DNA from: Lysobacterales bacterium
GTDB lineage: Bacteria; Pseudomonadota; Gammaproteobacteria; Xanthomonadales; SZUA-36
Assembly: GCA_029935455.1 (NCBI GenBank)
Contig: JAOZKI010000003.1
Coordinates: 10,387-72,834 of the forward strand
Length of the DNA stretch: 62,448 nucleotides
Direction: 5' to 3'
A model generated the notes under the pieces. It was not told where the DNA came from. It made no database searches and was given only the letters and a program-made list of their open reading frames with translations. The translations under genes and the position numbers were made by a program. The stretch's first letter is position 1, and every line of letters begins with the position of its first letter. Positions 26,828-36,400 of this stretch are shown here, in pieces.

Positions 26828-27382
26828 ATGGGTAATCGACTCTCAAAAATATATACCCGTACGGGTGATAAAGGCACGACGGGACTGGGCGACGGATCCC
26901 GGGTGGACAAGGACAGTCTGCGCGTGGAGGCCTACGGTACCGTGGACGAGCTGAACTCTACCATCGGCCTGGTGCTTGCGGCACCGCTGCCGGAGCCCGT
27001 CAAAACGGCGCTGAACCGTATTCAACATGAGCTGTTCGATCTCGGCGGCGAGCTTTGTATGCCGGGCTACACCATGATCCCGGATAGCTACGTCACGCAG
27101 CTGGAAACCGACCTTGATCGGTTTAACGAGGCGCTACCGCCGCTGAAGGACTTCATTCTTCCGGGAGGAACCGAGGCCGCTGCGCGCTGTCACCTGGCCC
27201 GTACGGTCTGCCGCCGCGCTGAGCGCCACACCGTGTCACTCACGCGTGAGGAAGATATCAACGAGGTCAGCGTCCGCTATCTCAATCGACTTTCGGACTT
27301 GCTGTTCGTGCTGGCGCGCGTGCTGGCGCGCGCCGAAGGGGGCCAGGAGGTCATCTGGGTCCACGGCGACCAGCGCAACTAG
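26828..27382 (+). CDS. PduO-type cob(I)alamin adenosyltransferase
   Basis: Transfers adenosyl from ATP to cob(I)alamin. The 184 residues show the ATP-binding N-terminus IYTRTGDKGTTGLGDGSR, the VEAYGTVDELNSTIG helix, FILPGGTEAAARCHLARTVCRRAER and the YLNRLSDLLFVLARV end, all typical of PduO/MMAB. It probably provides adenosylcobalamin to a mutase elsewhere in the genome. No B12 riboswitch is recognisable upstream. It is convergent with mmsA. Confidence 0.95.
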   Translation: MGNRLSKIYTRTGDKGTTGLGDGSRVDKDSLRVEAYGTVDELNSTIGLVLAAPLPEPVKTALNRIQHELFDLGGELCMPGYTMIPDSYVTQLETDLDRFNEALPPLKDFILPGGTEAAARCHLARTVCRRAERHTVSLTREEDINEVSVRYLNRLSDLLFVLARVLARAEGGQEVIWVHGDQRN

Positions 27383-27391
27383 GAACTTTTA

Positions 27392-27415
27392 CGGCCTGCC
27401 CGAGCGGACAGGCCG
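27392..27415. terminator. Weak hairpin between convergent genes
   Basis: CGGCCTG and CAGGCCG form a 7-bp stem with a 10-base loop between the adenosyltransferase and mmsA stops. No T run follows in either direction, so intrinsic termination would be inefficient. It is noted as the only structured element in this convergent gap. Confidence 0.3.
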
Positions 27416-27431
27416 AGCTTAAATCGAGCGC

Positions 27432-28952
27432 CTAGCCCATCTGCGGAAAGTGGAAATCCGCACCTTCCTTAATGCCCGAGTGCCAGCGCTGAGTCACGGT
27501 TTTCAGACGCGTGTAGAAGCGAATACCTTCCGGTCCGTAGATGTGATGATCGCCGAACAGGGACTGCTTCCAACCGCCGAAACTGTGGAACGCCATGGGT
27601 ACGGGAATAGGAATGTTGACTCCGACCATGCCCGCCTGAATGTGCTGCACGAAGTCCCGCGCTGCATCACCCTCGCGGGTAAAGATGGCAACGCCGTTGC
27701 CAAACACGTGGCGGTTCACCAGCTCTACCGCCTCTGCGTAGCTGGCGGCACGCACCACACACAGCACGGGGCCGAAGATTTCCTCTTCGTAGATCTTCAT
27801 ACCCGGTGCCACCTTGTCGAACAGGCAGCCGCCGAGGAAAAACCCGTCCGGATTATTGGGTTCGCTGAAGGCACGACCGTCCACCACCAGCTCGGCCCCG
27901 GCTTCCACACCGCTATCCACGTAGCCGGCTACCTTGGCCCGATGCTCGGCGGTAATCAAGGGTCCCATCTCCACACCGTCGGTCATGCCCGGGCCAATTT
28001 TCAGCGCGCGCACGCGGGGGGCCAGTTCCGCCACTAGCTCATCGGCCACCTCGTCACCCACTGCAACGGCCACCGAGATTGCCATGCAGCGCTCTCCAGC
28101 CGCGCCAAAGGCGGAGCCGATCAGAGCATCTGCCGCCGCACTGATCGGTGCGTCCGGCATAACAATCATGTGATTTTTAGCGCCGCCCAGGGCCTGCACG
28201 CGTTTGCCATTAGCGGTTCCAACTTCAGCAATCTTCTTCGCAATCGGCGTGGAACCGACGAAGCTGATGGCCGCGATATCCGGGTGCGCCAGAATCGCAT
28301 CCACGGCTTCCCGATCCCCATGGACCACGTTGAACACACCGGCCGGCACACCAGCCTGTTCAATCAGGTCAGCCAACAACATGGAGGCACTGGGGTTGCG
28401 CTCGGACGGCTTGAGTACGAAGGTGTTGCCACAGACCAGCGCCATGGGGATCATCCACAGGGGCACCATGGTCGGGAAGTTGAACGGGGAAATTCCAGCC
28501 ACCACTCCCAGCGGCTGACGCAGGGAGTAGCTGTCGACACCGGTACCTACCGTATCCGAATACTCACCTTTCAGCAGCTGCGGCGCGCCACAGGCAAATT
28601 CCACCACTTCCAGACCGCGTTGAACTTCGCCGCGCGCATCATCAAACACCTTGCCGTGCTCATTGGTGAGAATGGCGGCCAGTTCGTCCTGATGCTCCTC
28701 GAGCAGGGCCTTCAGGCGAAACATGCAGCGCGCACGGCGCAGCGCCGGCATGGCGGACCAGGCCGGGAAAGCGGCCTTGGCAGCCTGTACCGCCGCATCC
28801 AGCTCATCGGCGCTGGCATAGGGAACCTGGCGCTGAACCTCACCGGTGGCCGGGTTGAAGATATCGCCAAAGCGACCGTTGGTGCCCGCTACGCGCTCAC
28901 CGTTGATGTAGTGAGAGAGCGTTTCCAGCTCACTTTTCGTTTGTGCGTGCAT
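27432..28952 (-). CDS. mmsA: CoA-acylating methylmalonate-semialdehyde dehydrogenase
   Basis: Oxidises malonate or methylmalonate semialdehyde to acetyl- or propionyl-CoA with CO2 release. The 506-residue form starts [19 protein letters not shown], one base after the aminotransferase stop. ALDH motifs include [37 protein letters not shown] and [13 protein letters not shown] (catalytic Cys). The missing acid of ordinary aldehyde dehydrogenases and the FNFPTMVP block mark the MmsA subfamily. It is the last gene of ald-aminotransferase-mmsA. Confidence 0.95.
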   Translation of the reverse strand: MHAQTKSELETLSHYINGERVAGTNGRFGDIFNPATGEVQRQVPYASADELDAAVQAAKAAFPAWSAMPALRRARCMFRLKALLEEHQDELAAILTNEHGKVFDDARGEVQRGLEVVEFACGAPQLLKGEYSDTVGTGVDSYSLRQPLGVVAGISPFNFPTMVPLWMIPMALVCGNTFVLKPSERNPSASMLLADLIEQAGVPAGVFNVVHGDREAVDAILAHPDIAAISFVGSTPIAKKIAEVGTANGKRVQALGGAKNHMIVMPDAPISAAADALIGSAFGAAGERCMAISVAVAVGDEVADELVAELAPRVRALKIGPGMTDGVEMGPLITAEHRAKVAGYVDSGVEAGAELVVDGRAFSEPNNPDGFFLGGCLFDKVAPGMKIYEEEIFGPVLCVVRAASYAEAVELVNRHVFGNGVAIFTREGDAARDFVQHIQAGMVGVNIPIPVPMAFHSFGGWKQSLFGDHHIYGPEGIRFYTRLKTVTQRWHSGIKEGADFHFPQMG

Positions 28953-28953
28953 A

Positions 28954-30258
28954 TCAGATACTCCTGAGCACCTGGCGGACCTTATCGACAGCGGTCGCCA
29001 CATGTTCTTCTTCCATAATCAGAGGGGGGCTGAAAGCGATGGTATCGCCGGTCAGTCGGATCATCAGATCGGCATCAAAAGCGGCCTGCAGGACCCGCAT
29101 GCCCTTGGCGCCGGGAGCCCCTTCATCCGGTGCCATCTCCACCGCGCCCATGAGCCCGTAGTTGCGAATATCGATAACGTGTGGCTCGCCTTTGAGCGAG
29201 TGCAAGCCGTCTTCGAAGATCGGCTTGAGCTCGTTGACGCGCTCAAAGGTACCTTCTTCCTTGTACACGGTCTGCGTGGCCTTGCAGGCCGCCACCGCCA
29301 GCGGATGAGCCGAGTAGGTGTAGCCGTGGAAGAGTTCAATCGCGCTTCCAGGCTTCTCCATGAATTTGTCGTAGATCTTGTCCGCGACAAACACCGCACC
29401 CATGGGTACCGCGCCGCTGGTCAAGCCCTTGGCGGTGGTCATGAGATCCGGCATCACGTCGAACTCCTGGGCCGCAAAGTTCGACCCCAGACGACCGAAA
29501 CCGGTGATCACTTCATCAAAGATCAGCAGCACATCGTGCTTGTCACAGATCTCCCGCAGACGCTTGAGGTAACCGTGCGGCGGAATGATCACGCCCGCAG
29601 AACCGGCGATCGGCTCTACGATTACCGCCGCCACGTTGTCCGGGTGATGCAGCATCAGGATGCGTTCCAGTTCATCGGCCCACTCGATACCGTGTTCCGT
29701 CAAGCCGCGTGAGTAGGCATTGCGCTCGATATCCAGCGTATGCGGCAAATGATCAACGCCGTTTAGCATGGCGCTGGAAAACTGCATGCGGTTCGGCGGG
29801 ATGCCACCGACGGAAATTCCTCCGAAACCAACGCCGTGATAGCCGCGCTCACGGCCAATAAAGCGGTTCTTGGTCCCTTTGCCGCGCTCGCGCTGGTAGG
29901 CCAGGGCAATTTTCAGGGCCGTATCCACGGACTCGGAGCCGGAACCGGTGAAAAACACGTGGTTCATATGATCTGGCGTGATTTCCACCAGCATGTCAGC
30001 CGCCTCAAAGGCGCCCGCATGGCCAAAGTTGAAGTGCGGCGCATAGTCCATGCGCGCCGCCTGTGCCTGAATCGCCTCGACGATTTTCGGGTGGTTATGA
30101 CCGGCGTTGCAGCACCACAAGCCAGCCACCATATCCAGCACCTTGCTGCCGTCCGGCTTGTAGTAGTACATGCCCTCTGCCTTCTCCACCAGCCGCGGCT
30201 TTTCTTTAAACGCGCGGTTGCTCGTGAAGGGCATCCAGAAGGAATCCATTTTTTTCAT
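28954..30258 (-). CDS. Omega-amino acid (beta-alanine):pyruvate aminotransferase
   Basis: Class III PLP-dependent aminotransferase of 434 residues. The N-terminus [22 protein letters not shown] and [15 protein letters not shown]-type segment match omega-amino acid:pyruvate transaminases. PLP contacts are seen in [35 protein letters not shown] and TAKGLTSG (Schiff-base Lys). With mmsA one base downstream and ald 26 bases upstream, the best guess is beta-alanine + pyruvate to malonate semialdehyde + alanine. Other omega-amine substrates cannot be excluded. Confidence 0.9.
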   Translation of the reverse strand: MKKMDSFWMPFTSNRAFKEKPRLVEKAEGMYYYKPDGSKVLDMVAGLWCCNAGHNHPKIVEAIQAQAARMDYAPHFNFGHAGAFEAADMLVEITPDHMNHVFFTGSGSESVDTALKIALAYQRERGKGTKNRFIGRERGYHGVGFGGISVGGIPPNRMQFSSAMLNGVDHLPHTLDIERNAYSRGLTEHGIEWADELERILMLHHPDNVAAVIVEPIAGSAGVIIPPHGYLKRLREICDKHDVLLIFDEVITGFGRLGSNFAAQEFDVMPDLMTTAKGLTSGAVPMGAVFVADKIYDKFMEKPGSAIELFHGYTYSAHPLAVAACKATQTVYKEEGTFERVNELKPIFEDGLHSLKGEPHVIDIRNYGLMGAVEMAPDEGAPGAKGMRVLQAAFDADLMIRLTGDTIAFSPPLIMEEEHVATAVDKVRQVLRSI

Positions 30259-30284
30259 AGCAGCACTCCCGATGCTGTGGCCGT

Positions 30285-31406
30285 TCAGGCCGTTGCCAAC
30301 GCCTCAAGGGCCGGCGTGTAATCGTAACCAAGATCGCGCGCGACCTCTTCATAGGTGACCATACCGCGATGCACGTTCAGGCCTTCGAGCAGGAACGGAT
30401 CGTCCTGCAGCGCCTGCTTGGCACCCTTTTCGGCCAAGGCAATCGCGTGACGCAAGGTGGCGTTATTGAGGGCAAAGGTCGAGGTTCGCGGCACCGCGCC
30501 CGGCATATTGGCGACACAATAATGCACGATGCCGTCCACCACATAGGTGGGCTCCGCATGGGTGGTGGCCTTGGAGGTTTCAAAGCATCCGCCCTGATCA
30601 ATGGCCACATCCACCAGCACGGAACCCGGGCGCATCAGCGACAGATGTTCCCGCGTCACCAGTTTGGGGGCTGCGGCGCCAGGAATCAGCACGCCACCAA
30701 TGACCAGATCGGAGTTGGCAATATGCTGCTCGATGGAATCGGCACTGGAATAGACCGTTTCTACCTGGCTGCCGAAGATGGCGTCGAATTCCCGCAGCAC
30801 ATCCACATTGCGATCCAGCACGATGACCCGCGCGCCCATGCCAACGGCCATTTGGGTGGCGTTAAGACCGACCACACCGCCGCCAATCACCATGACCTTG
30901 GCGGGCTGCACGCCAGGTACACCGCCAAGCAATACGCCCGAGCCGCCCTTGGCTTTCTCCAGACTGGCAGCACCGGCCTGGATAGACAGGCGTCCGGCCA
31001 CTTCTGACATGGGTGCCAGCAGCGGCAGACGGTTCTGCGCGTCAATCACGGTTTCATAGGCAATACAGGTCGCGCCGGACTTCACCAAATCCTCTGTCTG
31101 CGGTGCATCGGGCGCGAGATGCAGGTAGGTGTATAGCAAATGATCTTCACGCAGCATGGCGCGCTCAACGGCCTGCGGTTCCTTGACCTTTACGATCATC
31201 TCCGCCTGCTCAAACACGGCAGCCGCGTCTGGCAGGATAGTGGCGTGCGCGTGGCGATAGTCCTCATCGGACATGCCAATACCTTCGCCCGCATGGGTTT
31301 CCACAAACACTTCGTGCCCGCGGGCCGTGAGTTCGCGCACGGATGCCGGCACCAAACCTACGCGGTACTCATGGTTTTTTATTTCTTTTGGCACACCAAT
31401 CTTCAT
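30285..31406 (-). CDS. ald: Alanine dehydrogenase
   Basis: NAD-dependent oxidative deamination of L-alanine to pyruvate and ammonia. The 373-residue protein starts [18 protein letters not shown] (pyruvate-binding Arg) and has [20 protein letters not shown], the NAD loop [20 protein letters not shown] and the [19 protein letters not shown] block. It is first in the operon with the aminotransferase and mmsA. A divergent Lrp-family gene lies upstream with Lrp-box-like sites in the gap. Confidence 0.97.
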   Translation of the reverse strand: MKIGVPKEIKNHEYRVGLVPASVRELTARGHEVFVETHAGEGIGMSDEDYRHAHATILPDAAAVFEQAEMIVKVKEPQAVERAMLREDHLLYTYLHLAPDAPQTEDLVKSGATCIAYETVIDAQNRLPLLAPMSEVAGRLSIQAGAASLEKAKGGSGVLLGGVPGVQPAKVMVIGGGVVGLNATQMAVGMGARVIVLDRNVDVLREFDAIFGSQVETVYSSADSIEQHIANSDLVIGGVLIPGAAAPKLVTREHLSLMRPGSVLVDVAIDQGGCFETSKATTHAEPTYVVDGIVHYCVANMPGAVPRTSTFALNNATLRHAIALAEKGAKQALQDDPFLLEGLNVHRGMVTYEEVARDLGYDYTPALEALATA

Positions 31407-31451
31407 TTAATCGCTCCAGTAAACTGATCCACTATTTTATACGCTTGAAGG

Positions 31452-31496
31452 CAGCATAGCTGACTATTGATCATCGCTATGCAGCATTATATTCTT
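31452..31496. promoter_or_regulatory. Pair of Lrp-box-like sites in the ald/Lrp divergent gap
   Basis: CAGCATAGCTGACTA (31452-31466) and CAGCATTATATTCTT (31482-31496) each match 12 of 15 positions of the E. coli Lrp consensus YAGHAWATTWTDCTR by my count. They are 30 bases apart, about three helical turns, as expected for side-by-side Lrp dimers. Function is inferred. Confidence 0.45.
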
Positions 31497-31523
31497 CTAA
31501 CTTGTCCCGCTGTAAGGATTCAC

Positions 31524-32009
31524 ATGCCTCGCGACAGCAAACCTCTGGACCGCATCGACCGCCACATCCTGGAAGTGCTGCAGGATGATGGGCGCATCTC
31601 CAACGTGGCGCTGGCCAAGCGCGTCAACCTTACGCCGACCCCCTGTCTGGAGCGCGTGAAACGCCTGGAGCGAGATGGCTATATCCTGGGCTACACCACC
31701 CTATTAAATCCGGAAAAAGTCGACGCAGGCCTGCTGGTTTTTGTCGAGATCAGCCTGACGCACAACGCCCGCGACGTATTCCGCGAGTTTCGCAATGAAG
31801 CACAGAAGCTGCCCGAGGTCCTGGACTGTCATTTGGTCAGTGGCAACTTTGATTATCTGATCAAGGCACGAGTGCGCGATATGCCCGAGTACCGGGCCTT
31901 CCTCGGCGAGAAAATCCTGGCCCTGCCCGGCGTCAATGGCTCCCGATCCTATGTGGTGATGGAGGAAGTGAAGGAAACCACCCGCCTGCCCCTGCATCGC
32001 ACGCGCTAG
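31524..32009 (+). CDS. Lrp/AsnC-family transcriptional regulator
   Basis: A 161-residue regulator beginning MPRDSKPLDRIDRHILEVL after AAGGA. The helix-turn-helix is seen in NVALAKRVNLTPTPCLERVKRLERDGYI. The C-terminal RAM ligand domain follows (GLLVFVEISL, VLDCHLVSGNFDYLIKARVRD). An upstream in-frame ATG adds 19 residues without similarity. It is divergent from ald and is a natural activator or repressor of ald-aminotransferase-mmsA, with alanine or another amino acid as likely effector. The specific effector is inferred. Confidence 0.93.
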   Translation: MPRDSKPLDRIDRHILEVLQDDGRISNVALAKRVNLTPTPCLERVKRLERDGYILGYTTLLNPEKVDAGLLVFVEISLTHNARDVFREFRNEAQKLPEVLDCHLVSGNFDYLIKARVRDMPEYRAFLGEKILALPGVNGSRSYVVMEEVKETTRLPLHRTR

Positions 32010-32089
32010 CCAGCCGCGTAGGTGGGCAACGGCTGGCGAAGCCACCCCAGACAAGAGTATGCTCTGCCCTTTATCGCCCGCAGGCCATC

Positions 32090-33016
32090 ATGAGCACGCT
32101 AATCATCCACCACGACGACTGTTTGCAGCACGATCCGGGCCCCGGCCATCCAGAACAGATACGCCGTCTCAACGCGGTATTGAGTGGTCTGGAGGGCCTG
32201 CGGCAACTGGAGCACCTCCCGGCACCACTGGTGAGTGATGAGCAGGTGCAGCGCGTACATAGCAGCACCTATCAGCAGTGGCTGACCGAGATGGAACCCA
32301 CCGAAGGACGGGTTGCCCTGAGCGAGAGCGACACGCTTATGAGCCGTGGCTCATTAGCGGCCAGCGCACGCGGCGCCGGCGGACTCTGTTTCGCCGTGGA
32401 ACAGGTTCTCGCCGCCCAAGCGGCGAATGCCTTCGTGGCCAGCCGGCCACCGGGACACCATTCGGGCACGGACTTCTCCATGGGCTTCTGTCTCTACAAC
32501 AACGTCGCCATCGGCGCGCGGCACGCTCAGGCCCAGGCCGGCATAGAGCGCGTTGCCATCATCGATTTCGATGTGCATCACGGCAACGGCACACAGCAGA
32601 TTTTCGAGGCCGACCCGAGCATTCTGTTCGTATCCAGTCATCAGATGCCGCTTTATCCCGGCACCGGTGACCCGGATGAGACCGGCGTCGGCAACGTGCT
32701 CAACCTGGCACTGGCGCCCGGCGATGGCAGCGATGTGTTTCGCACCGCCTGGGGTCAACGGGGCTTACCCGCCGTCGATGCCTTCGCACCCGATCTGATT
32801 CTGCTGTCAGCGGGCTTTGACGCCCACCACCGTGATCCGCTTGGCCAACTGGAAGTTCAAACACCCGATTATGAATGGCTGACACGGGAGATCATGGGAC
32901 TGGCCGACGATCACTGCGACAGCAAACTGGTGTCTATTCTCGAAGGCGGCTACGACCTGGAAGGGCTGGCAGATTCAGCGCGAGCGCACGTCACCGCCCT
33001 GACTACAGCGGCCTGA
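32090..33016 (+). CDS. Histone-deacetylase-family (acetylpolyamine-type) hydrolase
   Basis: A 308-residue zinc-dependent amidohydrolase of the class II HDAC/AcuC/acetylpolyamine group. Catalytic features are RPPGHHSGTDFSMGFC (paired His), IDFDVHHGNGTQQIF (zinc Asp/His), LLSAGFDAHHRDP and LEGGYDLEGLADS. Bacterial members deacetylate small acetylated molecules or proteins; the substrate here is unknown. It is followed seven bases later by a DUF389 membrane-protein gene on the same strand. Confidence 0.92.
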   Translation: MSTLIIHHDDCLQHDPGPGHPEQIRRLNAVLSGLEGLRQLEHLPAPLVSDEQVQRVHSSTYQQWLTEMEPTEGRVALSESDTLMSRGSLAASARGAGGLCFAVEQVLAAQAANAFVASRPPGHHSGTDFSMGFCLYNNVAIGARHAQAQAGIERVAIIDFDVHHGNGTQQIFEADPSILFVSSHQMPLYPGTGDPDETGVGNVLNLALAPGDGSDVFRTAWGQRGLPAVDAFAPDLILLSAGFDAHHRDPLGQLEVQTPDYEWLTREIMGLADDHCDSKLVSILEGGYDLEGLADSARAHVTALTTAA

Positions 33017-33023
33017 GACCCGC

Positions 33024-34004
33024 ATGAAAATCGTCGAAGTCATTGCGGAAGAAACGAGCGCCGAGACGCTACGCACCCTCGCCGAAAAGGCCCAGGCAGC
33101 GGAATATCGCCGCATGGAGCTCAATGAGGACGGATTACTGCGGGTGCGCATGTGCATTAAGAACGATCAACTGCAAAGCGTGCTGGATCGACTTCAGAGC
33201 CTGCTTGGCGCGCAGCCCTACCATCGTATTCTGGTGATCCCGGTTGATATTAGCCTGCCGCGCGCAGAGGAACCGGAGCGTGCGCGTGAAGACGCCGCGC
33301 CCGCGGTACGCGAAGCGCTGTTTGAGGAAATGGAGAAGAACAGCCGCCTGGACCGCAATTATCTGCTGCTGGTCGCCCTGTCTACCATCGTGGCTGCCGT
33401 GGGGCTGATCGAGAACAACGTGGCGGTGCTGGTCGGCGCCATGGTGATCGCACCCCTGCTCGGGCCCAACCTGGCCCTGAGTTTTGGCACCACGATCGGG
33501 GCCGCCGACCTGGTCAAGCGCTCGCTGGCCGCCCTCGCAGCCGGCGTCCTGCTGGCACTGGTGCTGGGCGCCGCCATCGGCTTTGCCTGGCCACAGACCA
33601 TCGACAGCTTCGAGCTGCTGGCGCGCACTCGGGTAGGACTGGATTCGGTCGCCCTGGCCTTGGCCGCTGGCGCAGCGGGTGCCCTGTCCATGAGTTCCGG
33701 CGTTTCCAGTGCGCTCGTCGGCGTCATGGTGGCGGTCGCCCTGCTGCCACCGGCAACGGCCATGGGCATCTGTATCGGTCAAGGTCAGTGGGACTGGGCC
33801 AATGGCGCTGGCTTACTGCTGGCGGTGAATATCGTATGCCTGAACCTGGCATCCAAACTGGTGCTGATTCTGCGTGGCTTCAGCCCCCGACGCTTCTACG
33901 AAAAAGAACGCGCGCGGCGCGCCACGGTCCGCGTCATCATGGGCTGGGCCATCACCCTGGTCATCCTGATGTTGCTCGCGCGCAGCCTGCACACCATGAA
34001 CTGA
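33024..34004 (+). CDS. DUF389 (TIGR00341-like) membrane protein
   Basis: A 326-residue protein with a soluble N-terminal domain of about 80 residues followed by a DUF389 core of six or so membrane helices. Family features are RNYLLLVALSTIVAAVGLIENN, GAMVIAPLLGPNLALSFG and the SSGVSSALVGVMVAVALLPPA helix. Function of the family is not established; a transport role is plausible from the glycine/alanine-rich helices. It probably shares a transcript with the deacetylase-like gene. Confidence 0.88.
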   Translation: MKIVEVIAEETSAETLRTLAEKAQAAEYRRMELNEDGLLRVRMCIKNDQLQSVLDRLQSLLGAQPYHRILVIPVDISLPRAEEPERAREDAAPAVREALFEEMEKNSRLDRNYLLLVALSTIVAAVGLIENNVAVLVGAMVIAPLLGPNLALSFGTTIGAADLVKRSLAALAAGVLLALVLGAAIGFAWPQTIDSFELLARTRVGLDSVALALAAGAAGALSMSSGVSSALVGVMVAVALLPPATAMGICIGQGQWDWANGAGLLLAVNIVCLNLASKLVLILRGFSPRRFYEKERARRATVRVIMGWAITLVILMLLARSLHTMN

Positions 34005-34013
34005 CCCTGCCGG

Positions 34014-35288
34014 CTAGCGCAGCAGTTTCAGTTTTTTCTTCGCCAGGCGCACACCGAACCAGGTCATCAGCACCACCAGCGGAATGGAAAGGCCCGTGTA
34101 GAGCGCCGCATTGACCGGCAAACCCAGCGCTGCCGCACTTTTCAGCAGGTAATTGACCAGCCCGGTGCCGTAGTAGCTGATCGCGACGATAGACAGCCCT
34201 TCCACCGCCATTTGCAGCGTGACTTGCATGCGGGCCTGTTGCTCCATGGAGCGCAGGATGGACTGGTTCTGGCGCTTATTCTGCAGATCCACCATGGTAT
34301 TGAGCACGTGGGCTGCACGGGAGATTCGCTCCGCGATGGATTGCGCGCGCTGTTCCGCCGCTTCACAGGTGCGCATGGCCGGGCCCAGAGTCTTTTTCAG
34401 AAAAATGGTCAGACGCAGATGCCCCTGCTGCACCTCCTCGCCCACGGCTTTAAAGCGCTGCTCCACAATGGCCGCGTAGGCGCGGGAGGCAGAGAACCGA
34501 TAGGCTGAGCGGGCAATCATATGCTCCACCCGTGCCGAGATCCGGGTGATCTCCGTGAGCAGCTCCTCCTGTTGGGAAGCACCTGGCTCACGGGCCAGCA
34601 AAGCCATGACCGCATCCAGACGGGGTTCTACCTCGTTCAATTCGCGCATCAGCCCCTGCGCCACCGGCAGCCCCCGCTGCGCCATAATGCGATAGTCATC
34701 AATATCGCTGAGACGATGAACCAATCGACCCAGGCGCCCGGGGGTCAGCTGGTGACCAATCACCAGCACCCGAATCAGGCAGTCCGCATCGGGCCGGTAG
34801 TCGGTCCACACGCTCGCATGACGGTCGGACATCCATCCACCCACCAGCTGTGCCCCATCCAGCTGCCGCTGCGCCCAAAGATATTCATCCTCGCCATTCA
34901 GACTGCTGATATCCACCGCCTCGATGCGCAGACCGGTGATCAGATCGTCATGCATACGCGCCAAAAAGTCCGCCGGCAAATGTGCCGCCAGTGGCTTACG
35001 GAACAGCTCACCGGGACGGCCCGCTTCCACCAGGGTGAGGGCAAAGCTCTCCGTATGGAGCTCGAGGCCAAGCAACCGCGAACCCTCCTGCATAAACCGG
35101 TAGCGATCACCCGACTCGGGCGACTCAAAGCTCGGCTCTCGACCTAGAAGGTCTCGCAGCATGGGTTCGGGACTGGCCTGCGCGTCAGGCCGCTGCAGCA
35201 GCACATGCACCCAGTGGGAAGGAACGGAAAAGTTGATGCCCGGCCGAGCGTGCAACTCCTGGTTGAGCAGCTGATTTTGCGGGTTCAT
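34014..35288 (-). CDS. DUF3422 membrane protein
   Basis: A 424-residue protein starting MNPQNQLLNQELHARPG, where NQELHARP is the DUF3422 hallmark. The soluble N-terminal part has RPDADCLIRVLV and DDYRIMAQRGLPVAQ; the middle is a long coiled-coil-like helix (AEQRAQSIAERISRAAHVLN), and the C-terminus has two membrane helices ending in a lysine-rich tail. It resembles proteins that scaffold or gate at the inner membrane, but no function is known. Convergent with the DUF389 gene with 9 bases between stops. Confidence 0.85.
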   Translation of the reverse strand: MNPQNQLLNQELHARPGINFSVPSHWVHVLLQRPDAQASPEPMLRDLLGREPSFESPESGDRYRFMQEGSRLLGLELHTESFALTLVEAGRPGELFRKPLAAHLPADFLARMHDDLITGLRIEAVDISSLNGEDEYLWAQRQLDGAQLVGGWMSDRHASVWTDYRPDADCLIRVLVIGHQLTPGRLGRLVHRLSDIDDYRIMAQRGLPVAQGLMRELNEVEPRLDAVMALLAREPGASQQEELLTEITRISARVEHMIARSAYRFSASRAYAAIVEQRFKAVGEEVQQGHLRLTIFLKKTLGPAMRTCEAAEQRAQSIAERISRAAHVLNTMVDLQNKRQNQSILRSMEQQARMQVTLQMAVEGLSIVAISYYGTGLVNYLLKSAAALGLPVNAALYTGLSIPLVVLMTWFGVRLAKKKLKLLR

Positions 35289-35523
35289 GAGGCGAGGACC
35301 TGTGAGCAATAATCTCTGCTAACAGTGTAGTCAGGCTGGGTCTAACTCGTCTTCTGCCTCGGCAGGCACCCGCTGCAGGCGCCTGCGGCCTTAGCCGGTC
35401 ATGCTGTCACCGACTCCCTTCAGCGGCTAGACCTTGACCGGGCCTGCGAGTCTAGTTCTCTGCCATAAGCTCAGCGTCCCAAGCTGATCAGGTGGATGCC
35501 ATTCCCATGATCCGTTCCATGCC

Positions 35524-35545
35524 GATGGCCGCGCTGGCGGCCATC
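35524..35545 (-). other. Perfect 9-bp hairpin downstream of the AsmA-like gene
   Basis: GATGGCCGC and GCGGCCATC form a perfect 9-bp stem with a 4-base loop, 15 bases after the stop of the AsmA-like gene on the minus strand. No T run follows, so it may be a mRNA 3' stability hairpin or part of factor-dependent termination. The rest of the 272-base gap 35289-35560 holds nothing I recognise. Confidence 0.4.
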
Positions 35546-35560
35546 GACGCAGGCCGCTGG

Positions 35561-36292
35561 CTAGTCTCCTTTGAGCCGATCTAGCAAGCGATTCTTCAGA
35601 CGCTCGGTTTTGCTTTCGATCAGGCGGTTTACCCCTTCTTTGGCTGCTGCGGCCAAAATCGTCGCGGTCATTTCCTGACCCACGGCAGCAGCGATTGCCT
35701 GAGGCGGGGCACCGGCCGCACCACCAACCTGATCCATTTCAATGGGCGGTAGTTGGAGCAAACGCTCCTGCACACCGTCCGGTGTGTCAATGGTCATAGC
35801 CACGTCCATGCCTGCGAAGCGCAAGGCATCAATACGCAGAGGAGGTGCTTCACTCACCTCATCAGCCGGCGCGTCCTCGCTGGGCGCCGAGTCGCCGCTG
35901 CTCTGCATACCCTCCATCAATTCCTGCAGATTGTTGCTGCCGTCCGCGCGCAACTCGTAGGCCACGCGTGAGCTGCCAATATCCACCGTTTTCAGTACCC
36001 ATGGCTGACCGCTCAGGGAGTCGAGATCCAGCGCCACGGTAATGCTGTCCAACTCGAAGGCATTGGCCCCTTCCCAACCAGGCATATTGGCGATGCGCAG
36101 CCCCCCCAGTGTGACCTTGCCTTCTGTTAGCGTCAGGTCCAGGGACTCAACAGATACACTGGTACCCAGTGCCTCCGAACCCGCCTGCTCAATAAAACCG
36201 GCAATGGTTTCGTCGAGATTGGCGACCACGCGCCACAGATAAATACCTGCCAGCAGCACCAGCACCAGCATCACCAACAAAAACTTTTTCAT
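35561..36292 (-). CDS. Small AsmA-like membrane-anchored periplasmic protein
   Basis: A 243-residue protein with an N-terminal membrane anchor (MKKFLLVMLVLVLLAGIYL) and a periplasmic part that begins IEQAGSEALGTSVSVESLDLTL and continues GGLRIANMPGWEGANAFELDSI. That pattern is the N-terminal fold of AsmA/DUF748 proteins, which form groove-shaped lipid-transport bridges. Here only one such segment exists, so it is much shorter than typical AsmA. An acidic linker (SAPSEDAPADEVSEAP) separates it from a helical end (TERLKNRLLDRLKGD). Function is inferred only by similarity of pattern. Confidence 0.7.
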   Translation of the reverse strand: MKKFLLVMLVLVLLAGIYLWRVVANLDETIAGFIEQAGSEALGTSVSVESLDLTLTEGKVTLGGLRIANMPGWEGANAFELDSITVALDLDSLSGQPWVLKTVDIGSSRVAYELRADGSNNLQELMEGMQSSGDSAPSEDAPADEVSEAPPLRIDALRFAGMDVAMTIDTPDGVQERLLQLPPIEMDQVGGAAGAPPQAIAAAVGQEMTATILAAAAKEGVNRLIESKTERLKNRLLDRLKGD

Positions 36293-36400
36293 ATCGTCCC
36301 CACCTCGTGTGAATCAGCGCCGTGAATGGCGCCGAACCCGGCAGAGCATAAGCCAAGGTTGGCAACATCGCCAGCCTGCGCCGCCCAGCCTGGAGGCGCT

